Positions 13,765 to 21,785 of a DNA stretch of 32,681 nucleotides are shown here, piece by piece. Both the position numbers and the translations under genes were made by a program. This stretch comes from Corynebacterium sp. HMSC29G08 (GTDB taxonomy: Bacteria > Actinomycetota > Actinomycetes > Mycobacteriales > Mycobacteriaceae). The first letter of the stretch is position 1. Each line of letters begins with the position of its first letter. The stretch spans positions 1 through 32,681 of the forward strand of contig NZ_KV786227.1 of assembly GCF_001806875.1 (NCBI RefSeq). The letters are read 5' to 3'. Under the pieces are notes generated by a model. The model was not told the DNA's origin and made no database searches. It saw only the letters and a list, made by a program, of their open reading frames with translations.

Positions 13765-16401
13765 TTACCCCTGCTGGGTCTTTATTTCGTCCATTGCATA
13801 CCTGCGCACCGCACCGACCCTGTCAAAGCGCTGCGGGAAGCAGGTCAACACAAACACCTGAGCCTTCTGCCCCACCTGGTCAAACAGCAAGTTCATGCGG
13901 GTCAGCCGCTCGGGGTCGGTGGCGCCCAAGGCGTCGTCCACAATCACCGGCACCGGCGCAGTATCGCCCGTTGCTGTAACCAGGTCCGCGATAGCGAAGC
14001 GGGTGAGAAGCGCCAGCTGCTCCTTCGTACCGCCAGACAGCTCGCTCAGCGCCACGGTGGTGCCGTCCACAGTCCGGTCCACAATGTCTAATGCGTCGCC
14101 AAAATTGAAGTCCACACTCGGTCCAAACAGGACACGGGCGTGGCTGCGAAGCGCCTCATTAAACGGTGCGGTGTAACGAGCACGTGCGGTATCACGGTGC
14201 GCAACCATCGTGTCGCGCAGCAGACGAGCCGCCTCTGCACGCCTGGTGGTGCGCGCGAGCTCCGCGTTAGCTGCCTCAAGCTTCGCCTCAGCTAAGTCCG
14301 CACGCTGCGCGGTACCGGCGGCAAGCTCGATGTAGCTGTGCAGCTCCGCAATACGCTTATCCGCCGACTGCATACGTTCATGCAGGCTGTTGGCACGGTT
14401 TTTCGCCCCCGCTAGCAGCAGGGCCGCCGTCTCCGGGTCAACTTCTGCAAGCTGGGCAGACAACGACTCATGCGTAGCGTTTGCCTCCACAACCGCCGCG
14501 CGTGCAGTCTCCAGCGCCACCGTGAGCGAGTCTTGGGTGGTAGCAGATTCCGCGGCATCCAGATTTGCTTGAGCGTCTTGTAGCTCCGAACGCTTCGAAT
14601 CCAGCTTTGTGCTTAGCACCGTCAACGCCTCCGCCGCCTTACGGTCCGCAAACGGTTTCGCGGCAGCCTCTGCAGTTTCTGCATCCTGCTCCGCCTGAGC
14701 AAGGTCCGCATCCGCCGCGTCAACGGCCTCTTGCGCCTGCGCTTCACTGAAATCTGCAGGAGTATCCAGATCTTGCTCCAGTTCTTCCACCGTCGCCACC
14801 TGTGTCGCATGAGCTGAGCGCAACGCAGCAATATCGCTACCTGCCAGCACATCATCAAGACGTTGCTTTGCCCCCGCCAACGCCGTCGCATGGGAGGCAT
14901 GAGCATCACGGGCATCGCGAGCCTCTTTCAGAGTTTCGCAGCCGACCGCCTCCAAAAGCTCAACAAGTGCACGTTTCGCCTCATCTGCCGCTTCGCGCGG
15001 GTCGCGCTGCCCCTGTGCTGCGCGATAGACCACGGTGACGTCCCCAAACTGCAGCTGCGTGCCGTCAAACACGCCGACAGACGTGGTGCCGTCTACAGAC
15101 AACTCCTCGCCGTCTACAACCACCGTGGCACCAGTTGCGGTGATCTCCAACTTCGCAGCGGACGCCTCAAGCAGGCGCTGCTGCACCGCAACTTCGGCTT
15201 CTGCCTCTTCGATGGCACGGATATCCGCATCCGTCACAATCCGGCGAGGCGACGCTTCCAAAAGTTCGGTGTACGTCTTCTCCGCCTCGGCGATACGCGC
15301 CAAACGCTCGTTACCTGCCGCAACCTCGACACGTGCGCGCACCAGGTCACGCACACGCGACGCACGCTTTATTGCCGCACGCGCGTCGCTTACTTGTTTC
15401 TTCGCCGCCACCTGCTGCGCCACCAGCTCTTCCAAACGTGCGACTTCAGTCTCTGCAGCTTCGCGAGCTGGCTCAAGCTGCCCCTCTAAGTTGTCGGCCT
15501 CTGCACGCAGCGTGGCCACTCGCTCCTGCAGCGCCTCACGTTGCTGCACGTCACCTTGGGCACGAGTCAGCGTGACCGTTGCCTGCCGCAGTGTCTCAGC
15601 TGCCGCCTCAACCTGCTCCCCCAGCTCACGCGCCTGCTTCGCCTCCGCCTCGCGGGTTTCCACCTCTTCCTCAGCCGCGGGCAGCTCAGCCTTCGCCTGC
15701 GCAATCTCCTCTTGCTTGCGCGCTACCTCCTCCACGTACCGGGACAGTTGCGCCTCCTGGTCTCGGAGGCGTTTGTGTTCCTCCTCTGCCTCATCCGCCG
15801 CAGTCTTCTTTGCAGTAAACGCAGCCTTCCGCTTTCCCCGTGCATCCCAGTACCGTGCGTATTCCTCCTCCACTGCGGCCATCAGCGCGGTGTCTTCAAC
15901 ACCAGCGGCCTGGGTAGAGGATTCTTCTTCCAATGCCGCGGTAATAGAGGCGATACCCGCCGCCTGAAGGCCTGGGTCTAATTCGCCCTGGCGCAGGAAC
16001 AACGTCTCGGCTAACTCGCGGTCCAAGTGTTGGTCCAGCAGGTGCTCAAGCTGGTCATCTGCCTCACGCCCCGAATAATTCTTATGCGTCGGCGAGGTAA
16101 TACGCAGCTCAGACATCGGGGACTTCATCCACCGCTTATGCACGCTAAACGTTGTATCCCCCACCGTTGCAGTCAGTTGCACCTCCGGGCCCACATCTCT
16201 ACCCGCGGGTGCCACAGCTTTGACCTCTTTCCGCTTCGAGCCATAACGTTGGTTGAGCACCAAATCAATTGCATCCAAGATGGTGGACTTTCCCGCCTCG
16301 TTTTCACCGTGGATAACAATCACACCGCGCTCAGGAAGCTCATCAAGGCGCAAGTGCTCAACGGCGCGGAAGTTGGTCAGTTCCAGTGCGTGGATTTGCA
16401 T
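13765..16401 (-). CDS. SbcC/Rad50-like coiled-coil ATPase
   Basis: An 878-residue SMC/Rad50-type ATPase. Walker A GENEAGKST is at residues 32-40, a Q-loop segment LFLRQGEL at about 136-143, the ABC signature LSGGTKEQ at about 787, and Walker B VIVDDALGATD at about 815, with Asp in place of the usual Glu. Long Ala/Glu/Arg coiled coils lie between. There is no CxxC zinc hook: the only coiled-coil Cys stands alone. At the middle, roughly residues 410-455, is a beta-rich insert (ATGATVVVDGEELSVDGTT, VGVFDGTQLQFGDVTVVY). The ATG is 2 nt past the stop of the nuclease gene, so the two make a Mre11-Rad50-like pair acting on DNA ends. Confidence 0.88.
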   Translation of the reverse strand: MQIHALELTNFRAVEHLRLDELPERGVIVIHGENEAGKSTILDAIDLVLNQRYGSKRKEVKAVAPAGRDVGPEVQLTATVGDTTFSVHKRWMKSPMSELRITSPTHKNYSGREADDQLEHLLDQHLDRELAETLFLRQGELDPGLQAAGIASITAALEEESSTQAAGVEDTALMAAVEEEYARYWDARGKRKAAFTAKKTAADEAEEEHKRLRDQEAQLSRYVEEVARKQEEIAQAKAELPAAEEEVETREAEAKQARELGEQVEAAAETLRQATVTLTRAQGDVQQREALQERVATLRAEADNLEGQLEPAREAAETEVARLEELVAQQVAAKKQVSDARAAIKRASRVRDLVRARVEVAAGNERLARIAEAEKTYTELLEASPRRIVTDADIRAIEEAEAEVAVQQRLLEASAAKLEITATGATVVVDGEELSVDGTTSVGVFDGTQLQFGDVTVVYRAAQGQRDPREAADEAKRALVELLEAVGCETLKEARDARDAHASHATALAGAKQRLDDVLAGSDIAALRSAHATQVATVEELEQDLDTPADFSEAQAQEAVDAADADLAQAEQDAETAEAAAKPFADRKAAEALTVLSTKLDSKRSELQDAQANLDAAESATTQDSLTVALETARAAVVEANATHESLSAQLAEVDPETAALLLAGAKNRANSLHERMQSADKRIAELHSYIELAAGTAQRADLAEAKLEAANAELARTTRRAEAARLLRDTMVAHRDTARARYTAPFNEALRSHARVLFGPSVDFNFGDALDIVDRTVDGTTVALSELSGGTKEQLALLTRFAIADLVTATGDTAPVPVIVDDALGATDPERLTRMNLLFDQVGQKAQVFVLTCFPQRFDRVGAVRRYAMDEIKTQQG

Positions 16402-16403
16402 AT

Positions 16404-17597
16404 TTACTTGGCCTCCTCAGAAAGACGAAACAGCAGGTTTAACGCATCGCGCACGACCTGGTCACTCACCTGCCCCGGCACACCCGGCGCGCTCGCAGCG
16501 TTAGCAAGCTCCGCCATAGCCTCGCGCGCATAGCCGCTCAACGGCAGGTTGGCCAGCTCTTCATCACTAGGCTGCAGGTAAAGCCCCATGTATCGCTCGT
16601 GTTCATAGAGGGCGGCAAACGCGTGCGCAAGTTTGCCCAAGCCGCGCTCAAGGCGAGCGTTGTCTTCCAGCCCCAAGGTGCCAGTGATGGAGTATCGGAT
16701 CACGGTGCGATCTTTATGGGGATAGGCGCGAAGCTCCTCCAAGATGAGATCTACATCCTCAGGACCTGCGACTTCCCAGGCCAGTTCTTCAAAGGTCCAC
16801 TCGCCTACTGGCATGCTTTCTACCTGCACGGTGGATTCGTAGCCGTGCTTTTCCACTGTGACCACCAGTGCGTTACCGGAGTCTGTCTCACCTCCGGCGA
16901 CGCCTTCGCGGCGGTCGTGAAAGTCAGTCGTTTCCGGCGCACCGGAGTACCACACCCTTCCGGAGCTGGACAGGTCTTTTGTGGAGTGGGTATCGCCCAA
17001 CGCAACGTAATCAATCACGCCTTCAGACGCAGCGTTATCCAGCCCCGCAACGCTAATAAGCGAAGGGTTGTCTTGGTCACCAAAGCCTTCTACCGCGCCG
17101 TGTCCCACCAAGACCCTGATGTGCTCGGAGGGTGCAAGCGGTGCGATTGCCCGGGCGCACAGGTCCTCAGAGGCGTGCTTGGTAGTCAGCGGCGCGCCGA
17201 TAATTTCTACGCCTTCGCGCACCTCAACCGGGTCGAAGTCACGCAGCACGTGCACACCGTCGATCTCAGCAACGCCTTCACGGCGGGTAAAAATGGAATC
17301 CGCAACCAACGGGTCATGGTTGCCCGGCAACAGATACACCGGCACTGGCAGCGCTCGCAGCACCTCAAGTGCGCGCTCGTGTGTCCTCGGCTCAAGCGTG
17401 TTGTGCTCAAACACATCACCTGCCACCACGATAAATTCGGCGCCCTTGTCTAGTGCTAGCTCGCCGATTTTGGTTACGGCTTGTAACCGTGCAGCGTCAA
17501 AACGCGACTGTGCGTCAGGCGGGAGAAACTTGCGCGTCATGCCAAGCTGGAAATCAGAGGTGTGGATAAAAGTCACTGTCGCGGTCACGGCGTTCAT
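16404..17597 (-). CDS. SbcD/Mre11-like metallophosphoesterase nuclease
   Basis: About 397 residues with the calcineurin-like nuclease motifs in order. HTSDFQLG is at residues 12-19, VVAGDVFEHN follows, then LPGNHD, LVGHGAVEGF and YVALGDTHS. In motif I the usual D-x-H is D15-x-Q17, so one metal ligand is replaced by Gln; I recall the same change in related actinobacterial exonucleases. The C-terminal part should bind the ATPase. ATG 17597 is preferred; GAAGG is only 1 nt upstream, so GTG 17588 (spacing about 10) is a real alternative, and ATG 17630 less so. It is 62 nt after the SWIM gene and 2 nt before the ATPase gene. Confidence 0.88.
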   Translation of the reverse strand: MNAVTATVTFIHTSDFQLGMTRKFLPPDAQSRFDAARLQAVTKIGELALDKGAEFIVVAGDVFEHNTLEPRTHERALEVLRALPVPVYLLPGNHDPLVADSIFTRREGVAEIDGVHVLRDFDPVEVREGVEIIGAPLTTKHASEDLCARAIAPLAPSEHIRVLVGHGAVEGFGDQDNPSLISVAGLDNAASEGVIDYVALGDTHSTKDLSSSGRVWYSGAPETTDFHDRREGVAGGETDSGNALVVTVEKHGYESTVQVESMPVGEWTFEELAWEVAGPEDVDLILEELRAYPHKDRTVIRYSITGTLGLEDNARLERGLGKLAHAFAALYEHERYMGLYLQPSDEELANLPLSGYAREAMAELANAASAPGVPGQVSDQVVRDALNLLFRLSEEAK

Positions 17598-17659
17598 GCC
17601 TTCAAGCAATAGCACGCCACGGCCACACACTTGCGCGCAATACCGAACACTGCTTCGAA

Positions 17660-18574
17660 CTAGTGGTCTTCTTCCACCAGTGCGTCATAAAGATCCTCAA
17701 TGTCCGCTACCGCATTGAGCAGGTCAATGTTGGTAAATGACACCGATTCTAATGCTCGGCGCAACAGATCCGTGTCCGAATCATCCACCATCGGGGCGAT
17801 CTTCGGGCTCGGCAATTCCGGCAGTTCACGGCCTGTCCAGAAAAACTCCGAGCCTTCCGCGGCGTTCGACCGTGCAGTCCCCTCGGCGCCTTCGCGTATA
17901 GACGCCTCAACGTTCTCCATACTCAAGCCGCGCAGGGTGAAAAGGAGCGTCGGATCATCGTCGAAACGCTTGGCAGCCACCTCAGCCATCGCAACAATGT
18001 GTTTGCACACCGGAGCGGGGTCTGGGCAATCGCAGAAGAAACGGGCGTCATCGTCGTCTGCAAACAGCAAGGTGTCTACAACCGTGTCAGGCAATGCGCC
18101 GCGCTTGGCCTGAGTCAGCGCACTACCGGATCCGCCGAGCTGCTGCATCGCTGCTACCAGGTCCTCCTGCGAACGGCGTGTCAGGATGAACCCAGCGAAA
18201 AACGGCTCCGGTTGCGAGCCGTGGATCTCCGCCTCAACAGTGTTGACGCGCACGTTGAAACCAACCACGCGGCCTTCAGCCGCATACGCCCGGCCGCGCT
18301 TTACACGCCCTTGGTCCGTGCGTTGCGCCACCGCTTCACGCAGACGGCTCGACGCCGGGGTGTACGTCACCGACGGATGCGACACACTTTGCACAGGCCC
18401 CTCCCCGGTCCCGTGCTTGATGCGTTGCGCAGTCTCCCGGATGCGCTCCCGGATCTCCCGCGGCGACGGAGGTTCCAGCGGCCCGACAGTTTCCTCCGCG
18501 GAGGCCACGCGACGTTTTGCGCCAAAGTTAGCGTAAATAACGTTGTCTTCGTGCGGACGGTCCGTGTTACTCAT
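17660..18574 (-). CDS. SWIM zinc-finger protein
   Basis: A 304-residue protein whose SWIM zinc site is FFCDCPDPAPVCKH, with ligands C181, C183, C190 and H192. The N-terminal 60 residues are charged and probably disordered. A strand-rich segment (RGRAYAAEGRVVGFNVRVNTVEAEIHGS) precedes the zinc site, as in other SWIM proteins encoded beside SNF2 helicases. SWIM domains bind DNA or protein partners, so it is likely to be an accessory subunit of the helicase. Its ATG overlaps the end of the helicase gene by 8 nt, which indicates translational coupling. Confidence 0.88.
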   Translation of the reverse strand: MSNTDRPHEDNVIYANFGAKRRVASAEETVGPLEPPSPREIRERIRETAQRIKHGTGEGPVQSVSHPSVTYTPASSRLREAVAQRTDQGRVKRGRAYAAEGRVVGFNVRVNTVEAEIHGSQPEPFFAGFILTRRSQEDLVAAMQQLGGSGSALTQAKRGALPDTVVDTLLFADDDDARFFCDCPDPAPVCKHIVAMAEVAAKRFDDDPTLLFTLRGLSMENVEASIREGAEGTARSNAAEGSEFFWTGRELPELPSPKIAPMVDDSDTDLLRRALESVSFTNIDLLNAVADIEDLYDALVEEDH

Positions 18575-21500
18575 TGCGCCCCCTGTAGCTCATCAGCTGC
18601 GCCAAGTCATCCGAGTTCAGCTCCGTAATCCAGCCCTCGCCTTCACCAACCACAGCGCCTGCCAAGTGCATCTTGCCGTCTAACACTTCCTGAATGCGCT
18701 CCTCCATGGTGCCGCGGGTGATCATCTTGTACACGGTCACATCCCGCTGCTGGCCGATACGAAACGCACGGTCCGTCGCCTGATTCTCCACAGCCGGGTT
18801 CCACCAGCGGTCCATATGCACCACGATAGAGGCCGCCGTGAGGTTCAACCCAGTGCCGCCCGCCTTCAGGCTCAGCAGCATCGCCGGCGGAGCGTCGGGA
18901 GCTTGGAAGCGCTCCACCATTGCGTCGCGGCCAGATTTGCCCACACCGCCATGCAAAAATGGAATGTCCACGCCTAGCCGCTCGCTTAAATACGGCTTCA
19001 AAATATCGCCGAACGCCTTGTACTGGGTAAAGATCAACACCCGCTGCCCGGAGTCGGCGGCCTGATCCAAAATCTCTACCAACTTTTCCACCTTGCCGGA
19101 GCGGTGGCGGCCTTTGAGGGTGACGCTTGAGCCGTCGCCAAGAAAATGTGCTGGGTGGTTACAAATCTGCTTGATGCGGGTGATGGTGGACAGCACCAGC
19201 CCCCTACGCGCCATGCCCTCGCGGTTTTCCAGCTCACGCTGCATTTCCTCCGTCAGCGCGGTGTAGAGCGCCGCCTGCTCCGCGGTCATGTCCACGGTGA
19301 TGATGTGCTCGGCCTTGTCCGGAAGATCATCAATAATCGCCGGGTCCGTCTTCAACCTACGCAGGATAAACGGCGCGGTCAACCGCTGCAGCCGCTCGCC
19401 CATCTCCTGACTGAGCTCATCATCGCCACGCTCAATCGCTTTAGCAAAGTGGTTACGGAAAAACGCCTGCGAACCAAGCATTCCCGGGTTCACAAAATCC
19501 AGCAGGCTTCGCAGCTCACTTAGCTTATTTTCCACCGGGGTGCCGGTCAGCGCGATGCGTTGGCGCGCCGGGAGCATCCTCACGCTTTTCGACGCCCTCG
19601 TGCCCGCATTCTTAATCGCCTGCGCCTCATCCAACACCACGTGATCCCATGAGACCTCAGATAAGGCGGCGCCGTCACGCGTGGCAATGCCGTAGGAGGT
19701 AATCACCAGATCAACCTCACGTGCAGCCTCGATCAGATCAGCATCCTTCTTCCGGTCTGCGCCATGGTGGACCAATACCTTCATGTGCGGCACGAAGCGT
19801 GCGGCCTCGCGGGCCCAGTTGCCCACAACAGATGTCGGCGCAACCACAATTGTTGGCCCAAGCTCACCGTCAGCGTCCTTCGCCGCGGCGTCCTGCTCCA
19901 CCGCGAGCAGCGCCAACAGCTGCAGCGTTTTACCCAACCCCATGTCATCGGCCAGCACGGCTCCTAAGTTGTTGCGGGACATGAAGTAGAGCCAGTCCAC
20001 GCCGCGGCGCTGGTAGTCGCGCAGTGAGGCCTGGACGGTTTCGGGGATGTCCACTCGCTCAGGCGCAGGACGATCAGTGCCGCCCATCAGCGAGTCAAAC
20101 CAACCCGCACCCGTGATCTCCACCGGCAGCTGCATCGAGGCATCCGCGGCGGATTCAAGCGCCAGCTGGCGAAGCTCGGCGGCCGTTACCTGGCCGGAGG
20201 CGGCCTCCTGCATGGCGGCCTCGTACTCCTCACGAAGCGCACGGGCTTCCGCCTCCAACTCCGCGGCGTCTGCATGACCAAGCTTCGCGTGCAAGTTAGC
20301 CAGGCCCTCTGCGGCGTCCAATCGCTTTTTTAAGTCCGGCAGCGAGGAATCATGCAGCTGCTGGATGTAGCGCTCGGTCTTGGCTAGGCCGGTTTTGTCG
20401 GCCAACACCCATTCGTCTCTAAGCTTGACCAGCCCCGACTTGGAGCGAACCAGCTCACGCATCTCATCATCGGTCAACTCAATATCACCGATGGAAACGC
20501 GCCAGTCATACGTCATCAACGTGTCAAAGCCCAGGTGGCGCACCGTGGAGGCATCATATGGATCACGGTCACGTGTGACGTGCAGCTTCGCCTTGGTTTC
20601 CATCGTGGTCCAGGCTTTCGGCAGCATGACCGCAAAGTTTCGGGTGCGAAGCTTCGCGGCCTCCGTGCGCACAAAACGGGCAATGTCCTCGGTGGAAAGA
20701 TAGAGATCCCAGTCGCCCTCATCAGATTCCGGCGGCAGATAATGCGGGCGCGGATGGCGCACCGGATCCGCTAAATCCGTGACTTGGCTTGCGCGCTGGA
20801 GCTCACTACGCAGCCGCTCAGCGGTCTGCGCGTCATACTCATGCAAACGCACCGGTCGGGGCGAGTCCGTGCCGGAGCGCACCTGAACTCGCACCGGCCA
20901 CACCGGCGGTACTGGCGGCACTGGCGGCACTGTGCCGACCTCAGCGGCATCGCCGATGTAATCAAGATCCTCATCCAGCTCAATCGGTTCATCTGCAATA
21001 AACACCAGTTGCAGATTCACGGCGGTGATAGAGCCGTTCCAATCCGCCACCCGGCGCGCCAAAATAGCGCTGCCACGGCGCAGCGGATCCCCGTTCACAA
21101 GCGAGTTAATAAAGTCGTGGCGCCCATACGGGTGGTCGTGCTGCCGAGTACTTGCATGCTGGAGCCGGTAAGAAGCAATCCAGTGCGTAAACGTCCGGGC
21201 CATGTCTTCGCCCAACATCTGGTTGTTTGCCACCAAAACGCCGGGTGCTGCGGCGGTCATAGCGGCAAGCCATCCGCGCTCCTGCACGCCTGTGCCCAGT
21301 TGCCATTCTGCGTACCACAGCCTGTCGCGCTGCGGCACGTGGATGCTCACGCGCCCTGCACATACGAATCTGTCTAAGCCTTGATACATGCGGATGAGCC
21401 ACTTCAGGTCCGCCGCAATCGCATCGTTGTCCCAGGCCTGTGCTTCAGCAAGCCCGGCCAACAAGCGCACAGTGCTCTCCGGCCCAAGCGCCGCAGTGGG

Positions 21501-21716
21501 CGCGAGCAGCTCAACCTGGCGGCCTTTCGGTGTTTGCAGGCGGATGCGGTGGCGATGGCGGAATGTATTGTTGCCCGCCACGAGGTACACCACATCTGGG
21601 AAGGTGCCTACCTCAACTTTGTCTAGCGTGACAATGCGGTGTCCTTCTACCTGTTCAACCCATAGGTTGAGCCCAGACTCTGGCACCCAGAGACCGTGAA
21701 GAAGGAATTTTGGCAT
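18567..21716 (-). CDS. SNF2-family DNA helicase/translocase
   Basis: A 1,049-residue SNF2/HepA-type ATPase. The N-terminal 550 residues form the actinobacterial SNF2-associated region with no other motif I recognise. The motor follows: LADDMGLGKT (about residue 590), VVLDEAQAIKN (about 695), LTGTPVENKLSELRSLLDF, IFTQYKAF, LKAGGTGLNLTAAS and DRAFRIGQQRDVTVYK (about 980). All ATPase motifs are intact. A short Pro/Val repeat (PPVPPVPPVWP) lies near residue 270. The ATG at 21716 is chosen because TATAAA ends exactly 7 nt before it; a further in-frame start at 21746 has no support. It is the first gene of a four-gene minus-strand operon and divergent from putP. Confidence 0.92.
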   Translation of the reverse strand: MPKFLLHGLWVPESGLNLWVEQVEGHRIVTLDKVEVGTFPDVVYLVAGNNTFRHRHRIRLQTPKGRQVELLAPTAALGPESTVRLLAGLAEAQAWDNDAIAADLKWLIRMYQGLDRFVCAGRVSIHVPQRDRLWYAEWQLGTGVQERGWLAAMTAAAPGVLVANNQMLGEDMARTFTHWIASYRLQHASTRQHDHPYGRHDFINSLVNGDPLRRGSAILARRVADWNGSITAVNLQLVFIADEPIELDEDLDYIGDAAEVGTVPPVPPVPPVWPVRVQVRSGTDSPRPVRLHEYDAQTAERLRSELQRASQVTDLADPVRHPRPHYLPPESDEGDWDLYLSTEDIARFVRTEAAKLRTRNFAVMLPKAWTTMETKAKLHVTRDRDPYDASTVRHLGFDTLMTYDWRVSIGDIELTDDEMRELVRSKSGLVKLRDEWVLADKTGLAKTERYIQQLHDSSLPDLKKRLDAAEGLANLHAKLGHADAAELEAEARALREEYEAAMQEAASGQVTAAELRQLALESAADASMQLPVEITGAGWFDSLMGGTDRPAPERVDIPETVQASLRDYQRRGVDWLYFMSRNNLGAVLADDMGLGKTLQLLALLAVEQDAAAKDADGELGPTIVVAPTSVVGNWAREAARFVPHMKVLVHHGADRKKDADLIEAAREVDLVITSYGIATRDGAALSEVSWDHVVLDEAQAIKNAGTRASKSVRMLPARQRIALTGTPVENKLSELRSLLDFVNPGMLGSQAFFRNHFAKAIERGDDELSQEMGERLQRLTAPFILRRLKTDPAIIDDLPDKAEHIITVDMTAEQAALYTALTEEMQRELENREGMARRGLVLSTITRIKQICNHPAHFLGDGSSVTLKGRHRSGKVEKLVEILDQAADSGQRVLIFTQYKAFGDILKPYLSERLGVDIPFLHGGVGKSGRDAMVERFQAPDAPPAMLLSLKAGGTGLNLTAASIVVHMDRWWNPAVENQATDRAFRIGQQRDVTVYKMITRGTMEERIQEVLDGKMHLAGAVVGEGEGWITELNSDDLAQLMSYRGRNE

Positions 21717-21723
21717 ACCCACT

Positions 21724-21729
21724 TTTATA
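21724..21729 (-). promoter_or_regulatory. -10 box (TATAAA) of the leaderless helicase operon
   Basis: On the minus strand TATAAA ends 7 nt before the ATG at 21716. The sequence between is AGTGGGT and holds no Shine-Dalgarno sequence, so the mRNA probably begins at the start codon. It would drive helicase, SWIM protein, nuclease and ATPase. Confidence 0.6.
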
Positions 21730-21771
21730 ACACCCACCCCTAACAACGCCCATTACGTCACCGTCGTGCAG

Positions 21772-21777
21772 TACTGT
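21772..21777 (+). promoter_or_regulatory. -10 box (TACTGT) of leaderless putP
   Basis: TACTGT fits TANNNT and ends 8 nt before the ATG at 21786. There is no Shine-Dalgarno sequence. It lies only 42 bp from the opposing TATAAA box of the helicase operon, so the two promoters are back to back. Confidence 0.55.
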
Positions 21778-21785
21778 ACTTGCAC

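Noticed and set aside
13760..13796. Short ACCC/GGGT hairpin between yceI and the ATPase gene
   Set aside because: Only a 4-bp stem inside the last codons of the ATPase; too weak to call a terminator.
15035..15967. Plus-strand ORF of 310 codons opposite the SbcC-like ATPase
   Set aside because: Ser/Ala-rich mirror of the coiled-coil codons; no start signals.
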